A stretch of 64,000 bases of DNA from Vibrio breoganii (GTDB lineage: Bacteria; Pseudomonadota; Gammaproteobacteria; Enterobacterales; Vibrionaceae), in assembly GCF_001677275.1 (NCBI RefSeq), contig NZ_CP016177.1, forward strand, positions 1,922,001 through 1,986,000, written 5' to 3'. The stretch's first letter is position 1. Each line of letters opens with the position of its first letter. Positions 27,314-34,285 of this stretch are shown here, piece after piece. The notes under the pieces were generated by a model. It saw only the letters and a program-made list of their open reading frames with translations. It was not told the origin of the DNA and made no database searches. The translations under genes and the position numbers were made by a program.

Positions 27314-28597
27314 TTAGTTGTATAGGTAATTTACAAATCCAATAGAGATTGCGGGTACGTAGGTCGCGAGCATCAATACCGCTACTAATACTGCGATGAA
27401 CATCGCGTTCACTTTTGTCACGGACCAAATATCTTTCTTAGCAATCGAACAGGCCGTAATTAATACACTGGCGACTGGTGGCGTTTGCTGTCCGATCGAG
27501 ATATTCAGAGCCAACATAATGCCAAAGTGGATAGGATCGATTCCCAATTGGTGAATCAGAGGTAACACAATCGGTACTGTTAGGATGATGGCAGCTGCGC
27601 CATGCAAGAATATGCCAACGACCAGTAACATTAAGTTCAACATCATAAGAACAACATATTTGTTCTCTGAAATGCTAAGGATGCCAGCAGCCATTGCTTG
27701 AGGAACTTCTTGCTCTGTTAAAAACAGGCCCAATACAGCTGACGTCGCAACTAACAACATCACGACTGATGTACCAGTAACACCTTCCATTACTGCTTTG
27801 TAGAAGGTTTTCAACGACATTTCTTTGTAGATGAAAACTGAGATAACAAGTGCAAGCAGTACGGCAATACCTGCAGCTTCTGTTGCTGTCATAAAGCCTG
27901 ATAGGATGCCACCAAGGATTGCAAACGGTAGAGTCAAAGCCCAAAAAGCATCTTTAAACGCGACCCAAAGCTTACGTAAGCTAAATGAATCTTCTCGAGG
28001 CAAGTCATACTTAACGGCGTAGTAGTAACACACACCGAACATACCTGCTGCGCCCAATAAGCCAGAAATAATGCCCGCTACAAATAGCTGTGAAATAGAC
28101 ACATCAGCCATTGCGCCGTAGATAATCATTGGTAGCGAGGGTGGGATAATGACAGCAAGTGATGCAGAAGAAGACGTCACAGCAGCAGAGAAGCTACCTG
28201 AATAACCACGCTTTTTCATCGCTGGAATCAAGATCGAGCCCAATGCAGCCACATCAGCAACGGCCGAGCCTGAGATTTCCGCAAAAATCATCGACACGCC
28301 CACGTTCACCATAGACAGACCACCACGCACGAAACCCACAATAGCATTAACAAAGTTAATCAATCGCAGTGAAATACCACCAGTGTTCATCAATGCACCC
28401 GCAAAAACGAACAATGGAATAGACAATAGGGTGAATTTCGAACCACCTTCAAACATCGCTAAAGCAGCGTTGTAAATTGAATCAATACCTGAGGTTGCAA
28501 CCATACCAACCAAAGCAACCGCACCAATTGCAATGCCAATAGGTACATTGATCATCACAAGGGCAATCAAACAAACCAAAACTAAAATCGAACTCAT
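27314..28597 (-). CDS. TRAP transporter large permease (DctM)
   Basis: 427 residues, about 12 helices, DctM family (IT superfamily): starts MSSILVLVCLIALVMINVPI; conserved blocks IFAEISGSAVADVAALGSILIPAMKKRGY and LNISIGQQTPPVASVLI. Its ATG overlaps the dctQ stop. With DctQ and the periplasmic DctP it forms a sodium-driven TRAP importer. TRAP systems usually take up carboxylates, so the operon's substrate may be a sugar acid rather than a neutral polyol. Confidence 0.93.
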   Translation of the reverse strand: MSSILVLVCLIALVMINVPIGIAIGAVALVGMVATSGIDSIYNAALAMFEGGSKFTLLSIPLFVFAGALMNTGGISLRLINFVNAIVGFVRGGLSMVNVGVSMIFAEISGSAVADVAALGSILIPAMKKRGYSGSFSAAVTSSSASLAVIIPPSLPMIIYGAMADVSISQLFVAGIISGLLGAAGMFGVCYYYAVKYDLPREDSFSLRKLWVAFKDAFWALTLPFAILGGILSGFMTATEAAGIAVLLALVISVFIYKEMSLKTFYKAVMEGVTGTSVVMLLVATSAVLGLFLTEQEVPQAMAAGILSISENKYVVLMMLNLMLLVVGIFLHGAAAIILTVPIVLPLIHQLGIDPIHFGIMLALNISIGQQTPPVASVLITACSIAKKDIWSVTKVNAMFIAVLVAVLMLATYVPAISIGFVNYLYN

Positions 28598-29166
28598 TTC
28601 ACTGTCTCCATGACATCGGCCATCTCTTTCTTAGCATCGCGAATGGCTTCTTCTATTTCTTCGCCTTCTTGAGTCGTGCCCTTGCTAACCATTTCCCACG
28701 CTTTAGGGAAAGAGCAAAGCTGCGCCACTACAAACAAGACTGCGCCAATAGGAAGTGCTGACTGAGCAAATGAAAGCGGAACAAATTCCAGACTGGTTAA
28801 GGTCTCATCGCCGAAGATTTGCAAGATGTAATAGCTTGCCCAGGCAATGGTGACAAAAAAACTGATAACAATAAGTTCACTAAGCAAAAAGAGTGCTTTA
28901 CGGCTGGTCAGTGGCAAGCTTGCTATAAAACCACCAAAGCCCATATGAGATCGTTTAAGTGCGCAAAGCGCAGAACCGTAGAAACTAAGCCAAGCCAATA
29001 AAATGGCAGATACTTCATCGTACCAATACAAAGAAGCACCACTAAAACGGGAGAATACCGCTGTAATTATGATTGCGCTTAACGACAATAGAATCGTTGC
29101 TGAAACAACAATGAGTACTTTTTCTAAAACATTGGATATGGCATTTATACCGCTTCTAAATGACAT
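28594..29166 (-). CDS. TRAP transporter small permease (DctQ)
   Basis: 190 residues, four helices, DctQ family pattern VLEKVLIVVSATILLSLS and LYWYDEVSAILLAWLSFYGSALCALKRSHMGF. The frame is open from 29211, but that ATG lies inside the attenuator hairpin; the ATG at 29166 has GGGGGA upstream and begins MSFRSGINAISNVLEK. It is translationally coupled to dctM. Confidence 0.9.
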   Translation of the reverse strand: MSFRSGINAISNVLEKVLIVVSATILLSLSAIIITAVFSRFSGASLYWYDEVSAILLAWLSFYGSALCALKRSHMGFGGFIASLPLTSRKALFLLSELIVISFFVTIAWASYYILQIFGDETLTSLEFVPLSFAQSALPIGAVLFVVAQLCSFPKAWEMVSKGTTQEGEEIEEAIRDAKKEMADVMETVK

Positions 29167-29179
29167 CTTGTCCCCCAAA

Positions 29180-29214
29180 AGAAAGAAAAAGTCATGCCCC
29201 TTACGGGACATGAC
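29180..29214 (-). terminator. Intercistronic attenuator between dctP and dctQM
   Basis: On the minus strand GTCATGTCCC-GTAA-GGGGCATGAC followed by TTTTTCTTTCTTTT sits between the dctP stop and the dctQ start. It would make the periplasmic binding protein more abundant than the membrane subunits, as TRAP stoichiometry requires. Confidence 0.75.
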
Positions 29215-29222
29215 TTAAATGG

Positions 29223-30206
29223 TTATTGCGCGCTTGATAGTGCTTTTGTCAGCATAACATCGCCGTTATTTACGTTTTTCTTGAAGTCGTCGTAGATTGG
29301 GCCACTTGCATCAACAAATGCCTGGCGATCTGCCACATTCAGCTTCATACCACCAGCCACTAACTTGTCTTTCAGCTCGGTTTCAAGCTGTGCAGCCTGG
29401 GTGTAGCCCCATTGTTGAGCAGCCTTAGCTGATGCTTCCAAAATATCGCGAACTTCTTGAGAGTGCTTACCGTAGTGTTTTGCACCCGCAGTCAAATACG
29501 CTGGCGTGTAAACGTGATTAGTCACACTTACGTAGCTTTGAACTTCATTTAGCTTAGCGGCATAAATGTTAGTGTATGGGTTTTCTTGACCATCAATAAC
29601 GCCTGTTTGCAAACCAATGAATACTTCACTGAAGCTCATAGGAGTTGGGTTTGCTCCCCAGTTCTTAAACATTTTCACACGCCAAGAGCTATTTGGAGTA
29701 CGAATCTTAAGGCCTTTCAAATCAGCTGGTGTATTGATTGGGCGCTCACTGTTAGTGATGTTACGGAAGCCGTTTTCCCAAAAACCAATAACGCGATAGC
29801 CTTTCTTTTCAGCCGCAGGCGCGATATAAGGCCAGAACACTTCTTGCTCAATTTTTGCTACATGTTCACGGTCAGAAACAAGGAAAGGTAATTCAAAAAG
29901 TGCCATTTCTGAAACATGAGTAGGAAGCGTTGACGTCAATAGAGCAAGGTCAATCGTACCTAGCTTCAGTTTTTGTTGAACATCTTTGTCTTTACCTAAT
30001 TGGGCAGCACCGAAAAACTTCAAGTTGTAATCGATACCTGCTTTATCAAACTCTTTGTTTGCATAGTCAGTAAAGTATTCTGTCGTGTTGTACTGAAGAG
30101 AGCCTACTTGCGCACTGGTCGCTACTTTCAGGTCTTTAGCGAACGCTGTTGAAGACATCATTACTGCTACAGCTACTGCACTTGGTATTAGAATAGTTTT
30201 TTTCAT
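29223..30206 (-). CDS. TRAP transporter substrate-binding protein (DctP)
   Basis: 327 residues. Signal peptide MKKTILIPSAVAVAVMMSSTAFA, then a DctP fold with LGTIDLALLTSTLPTHV, LKGLKIRTPNSSWRVKMFKNWGANPTPMS (including the conserved substrate-carboxylate Arg in KIRTP) and VIDGQENPYTNIYAAKLNEVQ. The Arg-containing motif supports an acidic ligand. The frame opens at a GTG at 30218, but the ATG at 30206 starts a normal signal peptide. Confidence 0.92.
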   Translation of the reverse strand: MKKTILIPSAVAVAVMMSSTAFAKDLKVATSAQVGSLQYNTTEYFTDYANKEFDKAGIDYNLKFFGAAQLGKDKDVQQKLKLGTIDLALLTSTLPTHVSEMALFELPFLVSDREHVAKIEQEVFWPYIAPAAEKKGYRVIGFWENGFRNITNSERPINTPADLKGLKIRTPNSSWRVKMFKNWGANPTPMSFSEVFIGLQTGVIDGQENPYTNIYAAKLNEVQSYVSVTNHVYTPAYLTAGAKHYGKHSQEVRDILEASAKAAQQWGYTQAAQLETELKDKLVAGGMKLNVADRQAFVDASGPIYDDFKKNVNNGDVMLTKALSSAQ

Positions 30207-30244
30207 TGTTTGTTCCACGTTAGTCCATTAATTAAGCAAATTGA

Positions 30245-30694
30245 TTAAGCGATAAATTCTTTCTCTATCTCCTTGATTCGATTTACTTTTGGGGTTGATG
30301 GCCCATCAGAAAACTCTGATATTAGCCATGTATCTAGGATGCTCTTCGCCAATTCACTGCCGATAACTCTTGCACCCATAGTAATAATTTGCGCATCGTT
30401 GCTCTTACGCGCACGCTCTGCAGAAAAGGTGTCATGGCATAAGGCGGCTCTGATTCCAGGGACCTTATTTGCAACGATTGATACACCAATACCCGTGCCA
30501 CAAAGAATGATGCCTCTTTCGTGTCGCCCTTTACTTACCGCCACGCTGACTTCCTTAGCTACATCAGGGTAAAGAATTCCATCTTCTGGATCGGCTCCAT
30601 AATCAACGAATTCAATTCCTTTTGAGCTCAGGTGTTGCTTCAGTATTTCTTTGAGCTCTACTGCTGCATCATCACACCCTATTGCAATCGACAT
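30245..30694 (-). CDS. RpiB/LacAB-type sugar-phosphate isomerase, probable D-erythrulose-4-phosphate isomerase (EryI type)
   Basis: 149 residues from the ATG at 30694, with GAGG correctly spaced; upstream in-frame ATGs would place the start inside the operator. It is an RpiB-fold protein with GCDDAAVELKEIL, ILCGTGIGVSIVANKVPGIRAAL, the catalytic-site pattern CHDTFSAERARKSNDAQIITMGARVIG and a C-terminal PKVNRIKEIE. The pattern GCDxAAxxLK and PKV near the end resemble EryI of erythritol catabolism more than housekeeping RpiB. EryI converts D-erythrulose 4-phosphate to D-erythrose 4-phosphate. It is the first gene of the operon. Confidence 0.86.
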   Translation of the reverse strand: MSIAIGCDDAAVELKEILKQHLSSKGIEFVDYGADPEDGILYPDVAKEVSVAVSKGRHERGIILCGTGIGVSIVANKVPGIRAALCHDTFSAERARKSNDAQIITMGARVIGSELAKSILDTWLISEFSDGPSTPKVNRIKEIEKEFIA

Positions 30695-30705
30695 CCCTAC
30701 CTCAC

Positions 30706-30718
30706 TGTTCATATGTTC
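30706..30718 (-). promoter_or_regulatory. Putative operator of the catabolic operon
   Basis: On the minus strand GAACATATGAACA, identical to the site at 31072-31084, lies 12 bases before the rpiB start codon. It is probably bound by the SorC-family regulator encoded at 32226. Confidence 0.6.
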
Positions 30719-30822
30719 TTCATAAGTTACAAATGATAGTAAACAGATTGTTACCAATCGCAACATACGACGAGTTGCAAACGCGATAATTATCACAAAA
30801 AAACAACAATACCACGCATGTC

Positions 30823-30838
30823 TGTGATTACGATCAAA
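30823..30838. promoter_or_regulatory. Putative CRP-cAMP site in the divergent promoter region
   Basis: TGTGA-TTACGA-TCAAA matches the CRP consensus TGTGA-N6-TCACA at 9 of 10 core positions. It lies within the 417-bp divergent control region 30695-31111, consistent with carbon-catabolite control of the operon. Confidence 0.45.
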
Positions 30839-31051
30839 TAAAAATCCTGTGTATACAAGCTGTTTATTTATTAACCGAAAATCACTGAAAATCTATATAT
30901 CTCATATTTTTCAATTACTTACTGAAACCACTCAGATAATGAAGCACTCAGTTATAAATCAATGGCCAATTGTGCATTTACCGTTGAAATGCTCAATAGA
31001 GCGCATATAGAGAATCAAAAATAATTAACATTCGTTGCTTTTTATATCAGT

Positions 31052-31084
31052 GAACATTTGTTAAGTTATATGAACATATGAACA
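31052..31084 (+). promoter_or_regulatory. Putative operators upstream of glpX
   Basis: GAACATATGAACA at 31072-31084 is an exact inverted copy of the site before rpiB. A related sequence, GAACATTTGTTAA, is at 31052-31064. The nearer site ends 27 bases before the glpX start codon. Together they suggest control of both divergent units by one regulator. Confidence 0.6.
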
Positions 31085-31111
31085 CACCTAACTATTGTTA
31101 AGGACACGACA

Positions 31112-32119
31112 ATGAAACCAGAACTATCCATAGCCTTCTCTCAGGTCACAGAGGGCGCAGCATTAGCGGGTTACAAATGGCTGGGAAGAGGAGATAAGAA
31201 CTCAGCGGACAAATCAGCCGTTGAAGCGATGCGTTATCTACTTAATAACACCTCTATCGATGGCAAGATTGTCATTGGAGAGGGCGAGATTGATGATGCT
31301 CCAATGCTCTACATTGGCGAAGAGCTTGGTTTAGGTGGCAGCGCTGTGGATATTGCAGTGGATCCTATAGAGGGAACACGAATGACAGCGATGGGGCAAT
31401 CTAATGCTATCGCCGTTTTAGCTGCCGGAGAAAAAGGCAGCTTTCTAGAGGCGCCCGATATGTATATGGAGAAACTTGTAGTGGGTCCTAAAGCCAAAGG
31501 TTGTATCGACCTACACCTTCCCCTACAAGAAAATCTACATAACGTAGCAAAGGCACTGAACAAAGAATTAGAAGAGCTTGTTGTAGTTACCCTTGCCAAG
31601 CCTCGACATGAAACTGTTATTCGTGAAATGCAACAACAGGGAATCCGCGTGTATGCATTTCCTGATGGAGACGTCGCCGCCTCTATTCTGACGTGCATGC
31701 CAGATAGTGATATCGATCTTATGTATTGTGTTGGCGGTGCTCCAGAAGGCATTGTGACCGCCGCCGTAATGAAAGCGTTAGATGGAGATATGCACGGTAG
31801 GTTGCTCCCACGACATCAAGTCAAAGAACAATCTGATGACAATATTCGCCATGGCAATATCGAGATTAAACGCTGCATTGAAATGGGTGTTGAACCAAAC
31901 CAAGTATTGGCTCTCAATGATATGGTTAAGTCAGACAATGTGATCTTCTCGGCAACGGGCATTACCAAAGGTGATTTACTTGATGGTGTTTATCGTGATG
32001 GTGACCTAATCACTACGGAAACACTCCTTATCCAAGGAAAGAACCGAACCATTCGCAAGATAAAGTCAACACACGACATTAAGCACCTAGATGCAAGCCT
32101 CGCCGAACTGGTGTGCTAA
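31112..32119 (+). CDS. glpX: Class II fructose-1,6-bisphosphatase (GlpX type)
   Basis: 335 residues of the GlpX family: TEGAALAGYKWLGRGDKNSADKSAVEAM, GEGEIDDAPMLYIGE (metal-binding acidic cluster), AVDPIEGTRMT, and CVGGAPEGIVTAAVMKALDGDM. It hydrolyses fructose 1,6-bisphosphate and, in many class II enzymes, sedoheptulose 1,7-bisphosphate. Divergent from the tetrulose-type operon and sharing its operator, it would help convert erythrose 4-phosphate plus DHAP (via the bisphosphate) or DHAP alone into hexose phosphate; this link is inferred. Vibrios usually have another glpX with glpFK. Confidence 0.93.
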   Translation: MKPELSIAFSQVTEGAALAGYKWLGRGDKNSADKSAVEAMRYLLNNTSIDGKIVIGEGEIDDAPMLYIGEELGLGGSAVDIAVDPIEGTRMTAMGQSNAIAVLAAGEKGSFLEAPDMYMEKLVVGPKAKGCIDLHLPLQENLHNVAKALNKELEELVVVTLAKPRHETVIREMQQQGIRVYAFPDGDVAASILTCMPDSDIDLMYCVGGAPEGIVTAAVMKALDGDMHGRLLPRHQVKEQSDDNIRHGNIEIKRCIEMGVEPNQVLALNDMVKSDNVIFSATGITKGDLLDGVYRDGDLITTETLLIQGKNRTIRKIKSTHDIKHLDASLAELVC

Positions 32120-32123
32120 TAAT

Positions 32124-32161
32124 GTAAATTGCCTACTTTTTTACTAAAGTAGGCAATTTAC
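32124..32161 (+). repeat. 16-bp perfect hairpin between glpX and the regulator gene
   Basis: GTAAATTGCCTACTTT and its exact reverse complement around a 6-base loop, 5 bp after the glpX stop. There is no T-run after it on the plus strand, so it may be a leaky terminator or an mRNA stabiliser lowering expression of the downstream regulator. Confidence 0.75.
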
Positions 32162-32225
32162 CTGTTGTTAACTTATTAATTTTATTATTCTTTGTGTTAT
32201 GCAGTAAAAATACTGAATGGACGCT

Positions 32226-33191
32226 ATGAAAATCGAACAAACAGAAGAAACGAACCTACTCACCGAAATTGCTGTCGCCTATTATCAAGATGGCGCAACG
32301 CAAGAAGAGATCTCTAAGCGATTTGGACTAACCCGAGTTAAAGTGGGTCGACTTCTAAAGCGAGCTCGAGACATTGGTATCGTAGAGATCACGGTTAAGT
32401 ACCATCCGGTTTTCAGTGCTAAATTAGAAGAAAAACTAAAAGAAACATTCGGCTTAAAGCGAGCTTTAATCGCTCTAGATCAACCCAGTGAAGAAGAACA
32501 ACGAACACTGATCGCCAGCGTAGTTTCTACCTATCTCTCCTCTAGCCTAAACGACAACATGGTCATCTCTGTTGGACAAGGAAGAAACGTATCTGCGGTA
32601 TCTGAGCATATTGGCATAGTCACCCCCAAAGAGTGCACCTTCGTTGCCAGCATCGGTGGTATTCACCCTAGAGGTGGCATGTTAAATGCCGATCATATAT
32701 CTCGACAGTTTGCGAAAACCTTTGGTGGTGTGAGTGAAACCCTTTATGCCCCGGCCTACATCTCAGATCCTGACCTGCGCAATACTCTGATGAACGACAT
32801 TACCGTTCGCCAAACTATGGATATTGCTCGTAAAGCTGACGTGGCATTGGTCGGTATTGGTGATCTCGCTGAGAACAGTTATATGGTTAACCAAGGCTGG
32901 TTTTCAGTTCAAGAAATGGTGGAGGCACGAATCCAACAAGGCGTTGTCGGAGAAGTGGGGGGGTATGACTTTTTCGATATTAAGGGAGAGGTTCAAGATA
33001 CTAAAATGAGTAACCGCGTTGTAGGTTTAACTATTGCTGATTATCAAAAAATACCAGAGGTTATCGCGATCGCAGCAGAGAATAGTAAGCCACTCTCTAT
33101 CTTAGGCGCTTTGCGCACTGGCGCCATTGATGTTCTTGCCACTAGCGTAGCAAACGCTATCACGATTCTAAACCTAGAAGCACAACAGTAA
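32226..33191 (+). CDS. SorC-family sugar-binding transcriptional regulator (EryD-like)
   Basis: 321 residues. N-terminal helix-turn-helix (about 10-55: AVAYYQDGATQEEISKRFGLTRVKVGRLLKRAR), then the SorC sugar-phosphate-binding domain (about 60-315) with VISVGQGRNVSAV and GALRTGAIDVLATSVANA. EryD of erythritol loci belongs to this family. An ATG at 32217 is also possible; GGAC before 32226 favours the later one. Most likely it represses the divergent operon and glpX through the GAACATATGAACA sites and is relieved by a tetrulose-type phosphate; effector inferred. Confidence 0.9.
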   Translation: MKIEQTEETNLLTEIAVAYYQDGATQEEISKRFGLTRVKVGRLLKRARDIGIVEITVKYHPVFSAKLEEKLKETFGLKRALIALDQPSEEEQRTLIASVVSTYLSSSLNDNMVISVGQGRNVSAVSEHIGIVTPKECTFVASIGGIHPRGGMLNADHISRQFAKTFGGVSETLYAPAYISDPDLRNTLMNDITVRQTMDIARKADVALVGIGDLAENSYMVNQGWFSVQEMVEARIQQGVVGEVGGYDFFDIKGEVQDTKMSNRVVGLTIADYQKIPEVIAIAAENSKPLSILGALRTGAIDVLATSVANAITILNLEAQQ

Positions 33192-33199
33192 ACACTTAA

Positions 33200-33228
33200 G
33201 ACGCGCGGGTATCTACGCGCGTCTTTCT
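33200..33228. terminator. Bidirectional terminator after the SorC regulator
   Basis: GACGCGCG and CGCGCGTC arms with loop GGTATCTA, then TTTCTT on the plus strand. It also closes the convergent 48-codon gene. Confidence 0.85.
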
Positions 33229-33238
33229 TCACGACTTG

Positions 33239-33385
33239 CTATGCAATCCACTGCAAACTTAGCAAAACCACACCCGTTGCAAACAAAGAAAACAAACCTA
33301 CCACACCACAAATTTCATCAAAACGCATAGCGACTGTGGATGACGCATTCTTAGTATTGGTATTCACTACTGTTGCTGAGTTCAT
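33239..33385 (-). CDS. Small single-pass membrane protein (48 aa), unrecognised
   Basis: ATG at 33385 preceded by GAAGG at good spacing gives 48 residues: a polar N-terminus (MNSATVVNTNTKNASSTVAM), then RFDEICGVVGLF and a hydrophobic helix SLFATGVVLLSLQWIA reaching the C-terminus. It ends just before the terminator at 33200-33228. Ribosome site, terminator and membrane-helix composition support a real gene. No family assigned. Confidence 0.6.
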   Translation of the reverse strand: MNSATVVNTNTKNASSTVAMRFDEICGVVGLFSLFATGVVLLSLQWIA

Positions 33386-33632
33386 ATGCACCTTCATTGT
33401 TGTAATATTTCAGATTGATGGCGACATTCTAACCAGTTATGTGATCAGCATCAATATTATATGTAACAAAAGTACAAATACCTCATTTATCTAGTTACAA
33501 ACAGATCATCGCTACGTTTCGATATCAGCCACCTTTATCTTAAGCTCAGAGGGCCTTGCAAAGGTGCCAAATAAATCAGGTTTAGTGCAAGAAGGTTTCT
33601 ATAATTCATAGATAATCCTAAGGGGATAAAGC

Positions 33633-33983
33633 ATGTATTGGATCATCACTAAATACCTCATCACCGCAGGCTTAATCGTGTTCATCTCAGAGGTGGCCAA
33701 GCGCAGCGATAAACTGGGTGCGCTGGTTGCAGCATTGCCTACTGTCACTATCTTGGCTCTAATCTGGATGCACATTGAGGGATTACCTAGAGAGAAACTC
33801 GCCAATCATTCCTTTTATACCTTTTGGTACGTCCTCCCCACTCTTCCTATGTTTTTGCTCTTCCCTATCCTTATAGAACGTTTTACGTTTTGGATTTCAT
33901 TGCTGTTATGTGTCGGACTTTCCCTATTCTGTTTTGGCGCAGTGGCGCTTCTGGCAAGGTTTGTAGGTGTACAATTACTTTAA
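33633..33983 (+). CDS. DUF3147-like small membrane protein
   Basis: 116 residues with four hydrophobic helices (about 5-22, 30-47, 62-82, 88-112) separated by short loops. The region AKRSDKLGALVAALPTVTILALIWMHIEG resembles the DUF3147 family of small inner-membrane proteins as I recall it. AAGGGGA precedes the ATG. Monocistronic and of unknown function. Confidence 0.7.
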   Translation: MYWIITKYLITAGLIVFISEVAKRSDKLGALVAALPTVTILALIWMHIEGLPREKLANHSFYTFWYVLPTLPMFLLFPILIERFTFWISLLLCVGLSLFCFGAVALLARFVGVQLL

Positions 33984-34030
33984 CCTTATGAAATGCGTTA
34001 AAAATGAATAACATAGACACTTTAAATATT

Positions 34031-34050
34031 TTATGTAAGCGCTTACATAA
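34031..34050. promoter_or_regulatory. 20-bp perfect palindrome, LacI/GalR-family operator type
   Basis: TTATGTAAGCGCTTACATAA is perfectly self-complementary with the central CG step typical of LacI-family operators. It lies about 235 bp before the GH3 gene, in a 302-bp gap (33984-34285) with no other recognisable feature. It is a likely binding site for a sugar-responsive regulator encoded elsewhere. Confidence 0.65.
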
Positions 34051-34285
34051 CTAGCTGAAAATAACTCTAACCCGGATCATGTTTTGACACACTCTGTCAT
34101 TTGATTTGCACTATTTCTAGGTCACTCACATTTAAAATTAATCATACAAGTCAATGGGTTACAACTTGAATTGGCGCACATTTATACAATTAAATTCACT
34201 TTAATATCATGCATAGAGCGTATGAATGTTACCCCCGCATATCAATGCTCTACGGATATCATTTACCTCACTGACGAGACCAATA

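Noticed and set aside
30695..30796. Longer rpiB/eryI-like protein starting at 30796
   Set aside because: The extra 34 residues run through the operator and do not resemble the family; the ATG at 30694 has a good ribosome site.
32124..32161. Classical intrinsic terminator after glpX
   Set aside because: Perfect stem but no T-run following on the plus strand; kept as a hairpin of uncertain role.
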